64,000 nt of DNA from Asterella californica (GCA_036924285.1 JAYKYS010000005.1:62001-126000), one strand, 5' to 3'. Positions 29,520-42,158 are shown, counted from the first letter of the stretch. Numbers and translations: made by a program. The notes: a model not told the origin generated them from the sequence alone.

Positions 29520-31178
29520 TCTGCGGCTCACTGGTTTCATTCTAGTTGAGCGCTTCTGTGTAGTTACGGACCGCGAAGAATCCATCGACATATCTGAAGG
29601 ATTTTGTGAAGTCTTAGAGTGTTGTTGATGTCTTGTGTCTCCTTGGAGAGTAAAAATTCGTTCTAAGGGAAAAGTTAAGAGGAGAAAAGACAAAAAGTAA
29701 AGTTCTTTTTGCTCTTATTGGTCCACTTTTGGACCAATGGTGTTCTAGCTGATCCTCGCGACGTTTCTGTGGTTTCTGGAGGCTTCAGAGGTCCATTCGC
29801 GAAACGGAGGGTATGGTTGGAGAGCTCTCGACCGGGGCTACAATCTGGGCTGAAGAATCGATCGATTTGATGAAAGTATGAGCGCGTTATGATCGATTGA
29901 GTGGAGGGGGGTGAAATTTGTACCTACTGCTACGTTTCTGGTTGTTCCGAGAGACTCGCGAGGAGTTTTGAGGAGCTGTCTGTTGGGTTGGAGAGCTGAC
30001 GACGTGCTGGTCGTTTTGATATCAATTTCATCAGTTTCTTGATCGATTTGGATTCTGAACCGACCGATTGAAGTTGAGAAGTGCAGATGGGATAAGGCGG
30101 GACAGCGAACTGTGATAGCCATGGATAGTTTGCTATTGCTTAAGATCTGAGTCGAATTTCTGAGTGAAACTTTCCAGGATTGAAGAATGTCTTATCAGTA
30201 AGATACTTGGGAAGTTTCACCTCAAATGGTCGAGTAGTTTGTTCAGAATGTTGGATCAAATGTACCTGGGTCTGTAAAGCTCTGAAGTTAGCACAGATTA
30301 CGGTTTGATCCATATCTGAGAATTGGTTTGAGATTTCGACCTGAAAATTGTTCAGGGTAGGAGTGAAAGGTCCAATCAAGCTTCCTGTGAAGTTTGATCA
30401 TCATTGGTCGAGTGGTTTGGAAGGACTGAGGTCTCAAAGTTCGAAAATACTTCTGTTATTAGCTATTTCGGGTTTTTCGGTATCATCTATGATCATTTTG
30501 GTCATTTTCGATCAATTTGGAGAGGAGTTTGTTGCTGAAACTGCCATGCCTGCATGCAATTCGACATTGGAGGGTATGGGGCTGATTTCAGCTCTTGGTG
30601 ATGAAGGAGAACGGAGTCGCCATGAGTCTTAAGCCGCTGTTTGGGTTCTCGGAGCTGCCAGGTACTACCGCCGTTGGTGCTATATTGAGATCTGAATAGT
30701 GTTTTGGAGTATGCATGCTTTACCTTGCTGGAATGCTTGGTAGACCAGGGTGTACAACAAGTTGTATCGATACTCTATCAAGTTGATTGAGTGATCTTAT
30801 AGCGTCTTCTGGTTGTACTATGAAGTTGTGATAGTTGGATTGATGGGCAGTTAGCGTCGCTGGAGAGCTATTCAGAAGTCAGGCTTCCAGTGATATAGAG
30901 GAATAACTTCAGTTAGATAATACAGATCTGAGTATTTTTAGTTAGAATACAAAAGATCTGTTTGTAACACAAGTTTATGCAACCTATACGTAACCTTGGA
31001 TCGTAGCAAGCTTTAAACTTGAGACGAGCGGATACAAGATCACTCAGGCTAGAAGAGTAGATAGTGAAACATTTGAGTGGAAACATCCAGATCTAGATCC
31101 AACCTTGTCAAACCACATACCTCTGCACAGCCATATACCCCGTGTATTCCTAGACAGAAAAACACGTTATACGATAGC

Positions 31179-31194
31179 TGGTGAACTCGACGTG
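31179..31194 (+). other. Ty3-2 primer binding site
   Basis: TGGTGAACTCGACGTG, two bases after the LTR; identical to copy 1. Confidence 0.75.
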
Positions 31195-31234
31195 AAAAGT
31201 CTAGGGTGAGAGGTACGTGCGTGGTTTTGCCACC

Positions 31235-33616
31235 ATGGACATTGAAGGGTTGGGTCATTACGTAGATGAGGCTTCTACATCTGGAGAGGCACCAAAGGTG
31301 ACCAAGCTTTCACGGTCTGATATGCGATTGCTTGAGGCATTCGCGTTGGTAATGCAACAACAGCAAGCCACTGAACGGAAAGAAGCAATGGCTACTAAAG
31401 CCTTGCAATCTGTTGTGGGGTTGCTAGATCAGTTTGACGGGAAGAACATATCCAAGTACCTAAAGTACTATTCCCGAGAGATGGAGTTGAGCAAGGTGCC
31501 TGAAAGAGAGATGGTGAGTACATTTGCGCTTGCTGTCGTACCTGAACTACGAGAGCACATGAAGGACATCATCCGATCTCATGGTGCTACGTGGGAAGGA
31601 TTTACTCTTCAGCTGAAAGAAGAGTATTCTTTAGAAGATGCAGACCGAGTGACTAAGAAGTCATTCATGGAGTGGGTAAACAAACCCAACAAAGGGCTTG
31701 TTGCCACAGAGCTATTTCGGGAGTATGAGAGACAATTCCTTCAGTTGTCTCGGATGGAGAAGCTCACATTGGAGAATGACAAGGTGGAGTTGTTTCTACA
31801 AGCAGCCAACAATGAATTACAAAGGGAGTTGGAGCTGCTTCTAGAAGATAGGATGGAAGACAACGGACTCACGACTGACTGGAGAAAAGTCTCTGAAGCA
31901 GTGAGTGTACTTGCCAAACGAGAGTACCGGAGAGGGAAGGTGGTGGTAAGACAAGAAGAGAGACCACCGCCGATCATAGTACCTCGTAGGCAACCAATGG
32001 TACCCAATGTGCAAGCACCTATTGTGCATGTACCTCAAGTTCCACTTCCTACTATTCCTGTCCCGAAAGTTGCACCGCAAAGAGATGCTATGGAAGAGCT
32101 GGTAAAAGGGATGAGGGACTTGCAGATCAAGTTAGCAAGGTTGGAAGAGAAGGGAGGAGCACATGATACCAAACTTGCTCCTAAGCAAGATTATGTACAG
32201 AGATGCATTTGGTGTGATAGTTCTGATCATGCTCGAAGAGAGTGTGGTGATTTTGCCAAAACTCTACGAGATGGAGTAGTCTATTGGAAGGAAGGAAAGA
32301 TTGCTCTGAAGGATAATGGAGAGATTCTTAGAACCAACTTCGGGAAAGGAGGAATGAAGCAAGTACTGGAGGAGTATCTATCTCAACATGCTACTGCGTC
32401 GGTAGAAGCTGCTACTTATGGAGTTGAGGTAGTACGAGAAAGAAGTGCTTCTAAGAAGGATGGAGATACTCTTGATATGTGGAGCCATGCGGTAAGCACG
32501 AACAAAAGGGGGAAAATGGCAAGGGAGGAGTTGCTCAGAACAGCCACGGCAATCAGGGGTGCTACTGGATGGGATGATCCCGTGGATACAATGTCTGTTC
32601 ACGCTTATTTGGCGAAGAGTCAACATGAGGCTCTCATGGAGGAGAAGCGCAAACGAGATGAAGCAGGCCCTAGCGAAGAGAGAACAGCTCTCAAGAGGCA
32701 AACAAGAGGAGAAAAGTTCAGACCGGAGATCATGTCTCTACCAGAGGAGACTATGGAAGAGGTCATATCCTCTACTCCCGAGAAGTCAGAGAAGAGCAGA
32801 GGTAAGGAGAAAGGTAAATCTCCTTCATACAAGCTTCAGTCTGATATTGAAGCTGCTACGGATCTGAAAGGAGTACTAGAAGAGAGAGTACTCAATGCCA
32901 AGATCGAGTTTATCTTGCGAGAGATCCTTGGGATTGCCAAGAGAGAGTTTCATGATGTCATTATTGACACCATCAAACGAAAAAGGCAATTGGCAGGAGA
33001 AACCGCTGTGTCTAATGCATTAGACACAAGGATATCAAGAGAGGAAGAGTTAGAACTAGCTCAATGCTGCATCAACCGCAAGGTTCGGTTTGAGGATGAT
33101 AACGATGACAAGGTCCCTAGTCATTACACTAGAGGACATTGGGCTAGAGCTACTACCGAAGCCTTAGTGAAGGTAGGAGAGATGACAGATCCGGTGGTTG
33201 CTCTCATTGATCATGGATCAGAGATCAATATTGTCTCTAAGGACATCTACAAGCAAGGTGGATGGCCTGTTGATATAGATCATGGTTGGATGATCAGAAC
33301 AGCGAACAACACACGAGGAGAACTCTATGGAGCTTGTCCTGATGTGAAAGTAAAGGTGGGAGATGTAACTATTGAACAAAACTTCTTTGTTCAAGATAGT
33401 ACGTCATACCCGGTGATACTCGGTCAACCTTACATTACAGCTGTGAGGATGGAGACCAAGGTTTTGGATGATGGATCTGCTTATGCGCGGATCAGAAGTC
33501 AGGATGGCAAGAGAGCGGTACAGTTTCTAACTGTATCAGCAAACCACGAGCGGAACAGAGATTATCTGAGGGGTGGTTCCTTGCCTAAGGTCACGGAGGA
33601 GTTCAAGGATTTTTGA
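31235..33616 (+). CDS. gag: Ty3-2 Gag with aspartic protease (793 aa)
   Basis: Open throughout, with the same Kozak-like GCCACCATGG start, zinc knuckle and DHG protease site as copy 1. The only protein changes I noticed lie near residues 556-566 (NAKIEFILREILG for NARIEFTLREVLG). Up to about 32505 the DNA shows no difference from copy 1; after that silent and replacement changes appear regularly. Confidence 0.9.
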   Translation: MDIEGLGHYVDEASTSGEAPKVTKLSRSDMRLLEAFALVMQQQQATERKEAMATKALQSVVGLLDQFDGKNISKYLKYYSREMELSKVPEREMVSTFALAVVPELREHMKDIIRSHGATWEGFTLQLKEEYSLEDADRVTKKSFMEWVNKPNKGLVATELFREYERQFLQLSRMEKLTLENDKVELFLQAANNELQRELELLLEDRMEDNGLTTDWRKVSEAVSVLAKREYRRGKVVVRQEERPPPIIVPRRQPMVPNVQAPIVHVPQVPLPTIPVPKVAPQRDAMEELVKGMRDLQIKLARLEEKGGAHDTKLAPKQDYVQRCIWCDSSDHARRECGDFAKTLRDGVVYWKEGKIALKDNGEILRTNFGKGGMKQVLEEYLSQHATASVEAATYGVEVVRERSASKKDGDTLDMWSHAVSTNKRGKMAREELLRTATAIRGATGWDDPVDTMSVHAYLAKSQHEALMEEKRKRDEAGPSEERTALKRQTRGEKFRPEIMSLPEETMEEVISSTPEKSEKSRGKEKGKSPSYKLQSDIEAATDLKGVLEERVLNAKIEFILREILGIAKREFHDVIIDTIKRKRQLAGETAVSNALDTRISREEELELAQCCINRKVRFEDDNDDKVPSHYTRGHWARATTEALVKVGEMTDPVVALIDHGSEINIVSKDIYKQGGWPVDIDHGWMIRTANNTRGELYGACPDVKVKVGDVTIEQNFFVQDSTSYPVILGQPYITAVRMETKVLDDGSAYARIRSQDGKRAVQFLTVSANHERNRDYLRGGSLPKVTEEFKDF

Positions 33617-36600
33617 CAAGTACTGCTATAGAGCGAGGACATAGTGGTACACTTGAGAAGGTACTCTCGCTAGAGAAAGAAAGTGCTTTTGTACGGGAGT
33701 TGTGAGATTTTCTGGGAGTGGATTTGCTACACATACACGACTTGCTGACTTGCAGAAGTGGGAGCAGAAAGTTGTGCAAAAAACTGAAAAATATCTAAAG
33801 AGAGTTGGTGTGCTTGAAGAGGATGATAAGATAGAAGGTGTTTATTTGGAGTTAGGATTGGGAGATTTCATCGATGAACTTGCTATGCATGAGCAAGAAG
33901 ATGAGGATCATGTGGTGGAAGTACACTCTAGGGAGCTCTATACAGCTATAGAGTCATTCGTAGATCCTGAAGTTAGAGTTGATACTAGGTACAAAACGGT
34001 AGACAAGAAGGTAAAACCTGTTGCTCAGCCATTACCTAGTGATTCTAACCAGCGAGTCCAACAATCTTCGAAGGAGAAAAGCTTGAGAGATCTTAGCCGG
34101 GTCGGTCACAAGTTCACTGAAGCTACGCTCAAGGAGTTGAAGGTTGGTTCAGCAGATTTTCTTTTGTCTGTGGAGGAGAATAGGTTTAGGGAGATGTTAA
34201 CTAGGCACGGGAAAGCTTTTGCTTTTGAAGCCTCAGAAATCGGATGTGTAGATCCTAGCATTGTGACGCCAATGATCATATTCACAGTTCCACATGCTCC
34301 TTGGGATTTGAGGCCAATTCCTGTACCTAGAGCGCATCTACCGAAACTCATAGAGCTCTTGAAGGAGAAGATGCAGATGAAGATCTTGGAACCATCGTTT
34401 GCACCATACTCTAGTCGTTGGTTTACAGTACCAAAGAAGAGTGGTGCATTACGGTTCATCCAAGATATGCAACCTGTGAACCAAGTGACCATCAGAAATA
34501 CAGGCATAGGACCTATCGTCGGAGAGTTTGCTGAAGCGTTTGCTGGGAGGGCTATTTACTCTATAGGAGATCTTTACTCTGGATACGATCAGTTTCAACT
34601 TGCTGAACAGAGTAGAGATATCACCACCATGAGGACACCGTTGGGATTGGTCAGAATGTGCACACTACCACAAGGAGCAACAAACTCGGTAGCGCACATG
34701 ATGAACGGGATGAACAAAGTTCTCCGTGAGTTCATTCCTGAGAAGACCATGCCTTTCTTGGATGACATTCCAATTAAGGGATGCGTTGAGGAGGAGAAAG
34801 ATGAGACAATGGATCAGAAGGGGTGTAGAAACTTTGTTGCTGATCACATTTCAGATTGTGATAAAATCTTATCACGACTTGAAGAGGCGCACTTGACACT
34901 ATCAGGTGCCAAGTCTTCATTTGGAGTGCGAGAGGTTGTGATTGTGGGGCACTTATGTGGATGGTTTGGACGCAAGCCTGATCCTGGTAAAGTGGATGCT
35001 ATACGGCGGATGAAGGATACTTGTGGTTCAACAACGGAGGTGAGAAGGTTTCTTGGAGCTTGTGTCTTCTATCATGTGTGGATTCCACATTTTGCACATG
35101 TGGCTGATCCTCTTTACGATCTGTTGAGAAAGCACAAGAGGTTTGCATGGGAGGAGAGACATACCGAGGCGATTCAGAGATTGAAGCAGTTGTTATCTTC
35201 TCCACCTGTACTTCGTCGTGTGAGCTACGAGGATAGCAAACCAGTGATACTTACTGTTGATACTAGTCCGATAGCCATTGGATGGGCAGTAGGACAAGAT
35301 GATGAAGAAGAGAATCGGTTTGCAGTCAGATTTGGAGCAAAGGTGTTGAGTGAGCGACATAGAAACTATCCTCAAGTGAAGAGAGAGTTATGGGGAGTAG
35401 TTACAGCTATGAAAGCTGAAAAGGACTATTTGATTGGAGCGCCAGTAATAGTAGAAACAGATTGTTTACCACTATTAGGGATGATTACAAACTGTAACAC
35501 TCCTGATATTGCTATGCTACGCTGGATTGCTTACATCAAGTCCTTAAATCCTGAGTTCCGACACATAGCGGGGAAGAACAATCCAGTAGCTGATATGTTA
35601 TCTCGTGCGAGGTATGAGGATGAGGAGGAGATGATAGAAGATACAGAAGATGTTGGTACTACTGTTTTCTGTAGAGCTCAAGGAGGTGAGAGTGAGCATT
35701 CGAAACCGTTCATGGAGGAGCTATATGAAGGAGAATGGATAGACATAGGACGTTATCTAAGTCTGTTGACTAGACAGCCAGGATGGAGTGATGCCCACTT
35801 TAAACAAATCAGGAGGAAGGCTTATAACTACTTGCTACAAGGTGGTTATTTGTGGAAACATGCTAAGCAAGGTGGTAAGATGCCACAAAGGGTTGTGTGC
35901 AAGGTTGACATGCAGAAGTTACTCATGCAGGAGTTTCATGAGAGCTTGTGGGCAGGACATAGAGGTATTTATGCCACCTTTACAAAGCTGAAGGAGAGAT
36001 ATTGGTGGCGTAACATGTACAGAGATGTAGTTCAATTTGTGGAGACATGCCAAACTTGTCAAGAGTATTCAGGAATTCGGCATCGAGATGGATTACATCC
36101 TACTTATCCACTTGCAATGCATTATAAGTGGGTAGTAGATCTTGTTATTATGCCAGTTGGTATATGGCAGATGCGATACTTAGTTTTGGCACGTGAGGAT
36201 TTGTCCAACCAAGTGGAAGGGCGAGCCTTACGGACAAAATCCACAGAGGGAGTCTGCAAATTCTTGTTGGAAGATGTGATTTGTAGATATGGTTGTGTTG
36301 GGAAGATCACGGCTGATCGAGGGGAGCTGAACAATGATGAGGCTAAAGCGTTCTTCAAGAGGTGTGGTGTGAAGTTAGCTCTCACCACAGCCTACAATCC
36401 GGAAGGTAATGCGAAGAGTGAACGTGGTCATCCTCCTATTGTGAAAGCTATTGTGAAAGCTTGCAAGGGGAGGGCAAGAGAATGGCCAAGATTTCTTCCG
36501 TTTGCATTATGGGCTGATCGTTCGACTCATAGTTCAGTTACGGGATATATGCCGGCGGAGTTGATGCAGGGGCAGAAACCTATCATGCCCATTGAGGAGC

Positions 36601-37115
36601 ACATACCTACTTGGAGTGTTCTACCTTGGGAGGATGGTATGTCTACAGAAGATCTTCTTGCTGTCCGAATCCGTCAACTAGAGAGAAGACCTGAAGATGT
36701 AGAGATTGCATTGGAGAAGCTGAAAGAGGCGCGCTTGAGAAACAAAGACAGATTCGATAAGCGTCATCGATTAAGGCCGAAGGAGATTAAAGAAGGAGAT
36801 TGGGTGTTGGTCTACGATAGTAGCTTGGACAACCAACACAGTGCGCTTAGAAAATTCTCTAAGCGATGGTTTGGCCCGTATGTGGTTCTTGTCGTGCTTG
36901 ACAATGCCACATATTCACTAAGAGAGCTTGATGGGGCAGAGCTCAAGGTTCCAATTGCAGGCAAGCGTGTGAAACTCTTCAAGAAGCGAGATGAAGGGAT
37001 AAGCATGGAGGAAGTCGAAGTTGAGTTTGATATCTTGGATGATGACGGAGAAGATTTGGATGACGAAGATATTGCTAACGACAACATCAGTGAAGAAGAT
37101 GAAGATATAGTGTGA
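33614..37115 (+). pseudogene. pol: Ty3-2 Pol, broken near its start by a 1-bp deletion
   Basis: The domain set and catalytic residues match copy 1. The T-run at 33687-33690 has four T where copy 1 has five (16772-16776), so a -1 shift after gag no longer leads into pol. The long reading opens only at 33702 (1,137 codons). Without a second shift this copy cannot make Gag-Pol, though other copies could supply it. The last ~1.4 kb, from about 35775, match copy 1 without visible change. Confidence 0.88.
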
Positions 37116-37166
37116 TGCCGACCACAACTTGTGAGTGTTGGCGCATACCAGAGGATGCGCAGGTTT

Positions 37167-37178
37167 AGAAGGGGTGGA
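37167..37178 (+). other. Ty3-2 polypurine tract
   Basis: AGAAGGGGTGGA directly before the 3' LTR, same as copy 1. Confidence 0.8.
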
Positions 37179-37500
37179 TGTCGTGTTGTGGTTCGGCTCC
37201 TGTGTGAAATTCCTGTGTAACCTATGTTGTGTTTCTTTTCCGTGTTTCGTGAACCGTATCGCGTAACTCGTCGAACGGTGTGATGAGTGCCACGTTTGTG
37301 ATTATCTGTTTAAGTGATCGCACGGTAGAAGAACGTGCCAAGTCATCGATCTGTGCGCGTTCACTTTAGTGGTCCTTGTCGCCGCATTTGTGTATAAAAT
37401 GGTGGGTCGAAGGTTCATACGGCATTCTCTCTCAACGGGTGATTCGTAAGGGTTCTCGGTGATCTGCATGGAGGAGTGAAGAACTGCAGGAGTGGTGGTT

Positions 37501-37716
37501 ATGGACGGAGGTGTGTTACCGGCTCCGGATCTTCCTTTCCCGAATCCGTTTCACATCAAGCTTCATTGCATCCACCGCGATCACTTTCGACAGTGGTTAG
37601 TTGCGTACTTTGGTGATGAGTTCATGGGGAGGGTGATGGAGTTACAGCTTCCGGTGATCCTTCCAATCGTAACATACGGAGAGACTTGGGATATGACGGT
37701 GTACATTTTGTTGTGA
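37501..37716 (+). CDS. LTR micro-ORF a in Ty3-2 3' LTR
   Basis: Same 71-aa protein as the other three LTRs. Confidence 0.35.
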   Translation: MDGGVLPAPDLPFPNPFHIKLHCIHRDHFRQWLVAYFGDEFMGRVMELQLPVILPIVTYGETWDMTVYILL

Positions 37717-37722
37717 GGAACA

Positions 37723-37926
37723 ATGGATCTCAACTATCCATCGAACGTTCCTTTCAATCTTTGGGTCGATGTCCGGTGCCATTGCAGACCGAAGATCAAT
37801 CATGGGGCTTGGATCGTGAGAAACTTCGGGCAAGAATATTACAATCGAGTGATAGCTTCACCGTTTCCTTTTGTCATACCTTTTATTGTAGAACGTTTCC
37901 AAGTTGTAATATTGACGTTGTATTAG
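37723..37926 (+). CDS. LTR micro-ORF b in Ty3-2 3' LTR
   Basis: Same 67-aa protein as the other three LTRs. Confidence 0.35.
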   Translation: MDLNYPSNVPFNLWVDVRCHCRPKINHGAWIVRNFGQEYYNRVIASPFPFVIPFIVERFQVVILTLY

Positions 37927-39583
37927 TCTGCGGCTCACTGGTTTCATTCTAGTTGAGCGCTTCTGTGTAGTTACGGACCGCGAAGAATCCATCGACATAT
38001 CTGAAGGATTTTGTGAAGTCTTAGAGTGTTGTTGATGTCTTGTGTCTCCTTGGAGAGTAAAAATTCGTTCTAAGGGAAAAGTTAAGAGGAGAAAAGACAA
38101 AAAGTAAAGTTCTTTTTGCTCTTATTGGTCCACTTTTGGACCAATGGTGTTCTAGCTGATCCTCGCGACGTTTCTGTGGTTTCTGGAGGCTTCAGAGGTC
38201 CATTCGCGAAACGGAGGGTATGGTTGGAGAGCTCTCGACCGGGGCTACAATCTGGGCTGAAGAATCGATCGATTTGATGAAAGTATGAGCGCGTTATGAT
38301 CGATTGAGTGGAGGGGGGTGAAATTTGTACCTACTGCTACGTTTCTGGTTGTTCCGAGAGACTCGCGAGGAGTTTTGAGGAGCTGTCTGTTGGGTTGGAG
38401 AGCTGACGACGTGCTGGTCGTTTTGATATCAATTTCATCAGTTTCTTGATCGATTTGGATTCTGAACCGACCGATTGAAGTTGAGAAGTGCAGATGGGAT
38501 AAGGCGGGACAGCGAACTGTGATAGCCATGGATAGTTTGCTATTGCTTAAGATCTGAGTCGAATTTCTGAGTGAAACTTTCCAGGATTGAAGAATGTCTT
38601 ATCAGTAAGATACTTGGGAAGTTTCACCTCAAATGGTCGAGTAGTTTGTTCAGAATGTTGGATCAAATGTACCTGGGTCTGTAAAGCTCTGAAGTTAGCA
38701 CAGATTACGGTTTGATCCATATCTGAGAATTGGTTTGAGATTTCGACCTGAAAATTGTTCAGGGTAGGAGTGAAAGGTCCAATCAAGCTTCCTGTGAAGT
38801 TTGATCATCATTGGTCGAGTGGTTTGGAAGGACTGAGGTCTCAAAGTTCGAAAATACTTCTGTTATTAGCTATTTCGGGTTTTTCGGTATCATCTATGAT
38901 CATTTTGGTCATTTTCGATCAATTTGGAGAGGAGTTTGTTGCTGAAACTGCCATGCCTGCATGCAATTCGACATTGGAGGGTATGGGGCTGATTTCAGCT
39001 CTTGGTGATGAAGGAGAACGGAGTCGCCATGAGTCTTAAGCCGCTGTTTGGGTTCTCGGAGCTGCCAGGTACTACCGCCGTTGGTGCTATATTGAGATCT
39101 GAATAGTGTTTTGGAGTATGCATGCTTTACCTTGCTGGAATGCTTGGTAGACCAGGGTGTACAACAAGTTGTATCGATACTCTATCAAGTTGATTGAGTG
39201 ATCTTATAGCGTCTTCTGGTTGTACTATGAAGTTGTGATAGTTGGATTGATGGGCAGTTAGCGTCGCTGGGGAGCTATTCAGAAGTCAGGCTTCCAGTGA
39301 TATAGAGGAATAACTTCAGTTAGATAATACAGATCTGAGTATTTTTAGTTAGAATACAAAAGATCTGTTTGTAACACAAGTTTATGCAACCTATACGTAA
39401 CCTTGGATCGTAGCAAGCTTTAAACTTGAGACGAGCGGATACAAGATCACTCAGGCTAGAAGAGTAGATAGTGAAACATTTGAGTGGAAACATCCAGATC
39501 TAGATCCAACCTTGTCAAACCACATACCTCTGCACAGCCATATACCCCGTGTATTCCTAGACAGAAAAACACGTTATACGATA

Positions 39584-42158
39584 ACGGTACATCCCGTTTT
39601 CCTAGCTCTAACATGAAAACATACGTCTCTACCTCTGGATCAAGCATAGTAGACTACCTCCTCTCCTCATCTCTTGATAGTTCACTCATTTCAGCATTTG
39701 AAGTTTTGGATCTACAACCTGAATCTGATCACACTCCTCTACTGTTCTCACTATCCTTGTCTAGCTCATTTGCACCTTACAAGTTGAAAGGTTTTGATGG
39801 GAGCAACACTACCTCTAGACTTCGTCTTGATCATCGGAAAAGACATCTTTATCAAACTGCTCTAGAGAATTTGATATCTATTACACAGTGGAGCCACAAT
39901 CTTGACCAACGAGATACACAATTGACGGATGTCTTGAAGAAAATTGCAACTCGGTTTTTCTCTCAACACTCAAGCAGAAAGCTCAAAGGTAACCCTTGCA
40001 ATGGCTGGTTTGATGAAGAGTGCAAACTTGCTCGGTTAAAGGTTCTAGACAAGGCTTGTGACTTGGAAGCAACAACCTTGTACAAGCAGTTGATCAAACG
40101 TAAGAAGAGAGCTTTCTTGAGAAAGAAAGGCTTGGAACTTGCTTTTGATTTTCAGAAGGATCCCAAAGCTTTTTGGAGACGTTTAGCATCCCGTCCAAGT
40201 TCACCAAGTCTTGATCCTTCAGCTTTGATGTCCTACGTTGAGCAACTTTACTTCTCTCCACATGCACCATGTATGCCACAAAGTGAAGGACTACCGCAGA
40301 CCTTTTCAATGGACGAAGTACGACATCAGCTCAGTAGGCTTGCAAGTGGAAAATCTGAGGATCTAGAAGGACTTTCTGCAGAGCTACTACAATGGGGAGG
40401 TGATTCTCTCATTCCTATACTTACCAAGCTTCTGAATGATGCTGCTGTACATGGTTTCCCTAAGAGTTGGTTTATGCGCAAAGTGATTCTCATCCACAAG
40501 TCGGGCAAGAAGGATGATGTTACCAACTATAGAACTATCATGGTGGGCAACATCTTTGCCAAGTTGTATGGGAGCTTGCTAGAGAGAAAACTCAGTGTTT
40601 GGGCAGAAGAATCTAATGTGAGAGCTCGTTCACAAGCAGGTTTTCGTCCTACCTTTAGCACCATTGATCATATTCTTTGTCTTCGTGTTGCTTGGAAGAA
40701 GTCAAAAGGAAATGGTAAAGCTCTCTATGCTACTTTTATCGACTACACAAAAGCTTTTGATAGGGTGCCTAGGAAGCTCTTATGGGACAGACTTGTTGCC
40801 ATTGGTGTTCCTAAAGACATGATGGCAGCGGTTTCTAAACTCTATGAACGAGTTTATGTGAAGCTTACCTCGACACAATCAAAGGAGATCTTTAGCACTA
40901 TTGGAGTCATTCAAGGTTGTCCTCTCTCCCTTACTCTATTTGGTATCTTCATCGATGACGTGGAGAGATGTCTTGCTGAATTTGGAGGAGAAGGTGTGAA
41001 GTTGGGAATCTATATCATTCAAGCATTGATTTATGCTGATGATATCATCCTTCTATCACGTGATCCTTTGAGTTTACAACGACATTTGGATGCTCTTGAG
41101 GTCTTTTGCAACAACATGCAGATGGAAGTGAACCTTTCGAAGTCCAAGGTGATGGTGGTGGGTTCAAAAGTGCGCCATTCTTTTCTCTACAAGGGCCAAG
41201 TTTTACAACAAGTGGAGAGTTACAAGTACTTGGGCATTGACTTCTCTCATAACTACGGTTGGGCTTTGTGCATTCATAAGAGAGTTGAAGCTGGTTACAA
41301 AGCTTTGTACTCTCTTTTGAATCGTTGTCGACGTGCTCATCTCTTAGCATGGGATTTGAGAAAGTTTCTCTTCAGAGTTTGATTTTGCCTGTGATACTTT
41401 ATGGTGTTCAAGTGTGGGGGCCTGGTGCAAGGAAAGGAGTTTGGGAACGTATCGAGAAGGTTCAAAAAGTGTTCTTACAAGTGGAGCTTGGTGTAAGATG
41501 CCAAACACCATATGCTATGCTCCTTGCTGAATCTGGTTGCTTATCCGTGGAAGCAGAAGCTCTTTACTTGACTATCATTTATGTCTCAAGAGTGAGATCT
41601 CTTGGAGAGACGAGATTACCTTGTCAAGCTCTAAGAGCTACATTCTCATTTGGTTGGTATGCTGATGTGGTGGCTTGGTGTGGAAGATGGAACATTTTTG
41701 AGCGTGATTTTGACCTTCCACCTATTGCTCTTCGGGAGTTGATTCAGAAAAGGTTTTTACATGCTATATGGTCTCAACCCAAGACCAAGATGGCTTACTA
41801 TCAGCAACATGTCAACCCCATGTTGGTGTATTGTGAACAAGAGTACCTCCGGACACCTATTTCAATCTCTCTTCCACATATCATCGCTCAGTACCGCACA
41901 AGCTCTCATAGACTTGGCATTGAGGAAGGACGTTGGCTAAACATTGTTAGGAGTGAACGGCTTTGTAGACTTTGTGATTTAGATCAGATAGAGGATAATG
42001 ATCATGTATTCATTGTATGTCCCTTGTATGATGAGATTAGATGTAGACATAAGATAGTTGCTAGTGATTTCTATACACTTTTACAGATGTCAGCTCTCCC
42101 ACTAGGGCTTTATATTAGAGATATAGTTTCTTGTCGAACCAATGCTCTTTTGCATTGA
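39584..42158 (+). pseudogene. LINE ORF2 3' part (RT and CCHC), copy D
   Basis: Matches 22669-25243. ACGG at 39584-39587 is the right-hand target duplication. RT is open to 41382 with YADD at 41032-41043. The C-terminal reading is 41325-42158 (277 aa). Only the RT/C-terminal frame change breaks this half. Confidence 0.9.

Larger units (their letters stand above)
28772..31176 (+). repeat. Ty3-2 5' LTR (2,405 bp)
   Basis: Begins TGTCGT, ends ACGATA. TATA box at 28986-28992. It differs from the Ty3-1 LTRs mainly around the TATA box and after the hairpin. The ~740 bp carrying the micro-ORFs and hairpin show no difference. Its hairpin is at 29717-29738. Confidence 0.93.
28772..39583 (+). mobile_element. 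Ty3/Gypsy LTR retrotransposon, copy 2 (10,812 bp)
   Basis: Same family and layout as copy 1, with 2,405-bp LTRs that match each other except for one noticed site (tcgctggagag near 30860 against tcgctggggag near 39265). Relative to copy 1 there are tens of differences, concentrated in LTR 28920-29020 and 29780-31110 and in the gag end and first half of pol. The intervening blocks look identical. A one-base deletion near 33687-33690 breaks the start of pol. Confidence 0.95.
37179..39583 (+). repeat. Ty3-2 3' LTR (2,405 bp)
   Basis: Carries the same private variants as 28772-31176, which shows both LTRs of copy 2 came from one reverse-transcription event. TATA box at 37393-37399, hairpin at 38124-38145. 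Its 3' end is open in frame with LINE RT (fused reading 39484-41382), as for copy 1. Confidence 0.93.

Noticed and set aside
30348..30632. 94-aa ORF in the Ty3-2 LTR (30348-30632, 38755-39039)
   Set aside because: Absent from Ty3-1 because of indels and stops in the same place, so not conserved in the family.
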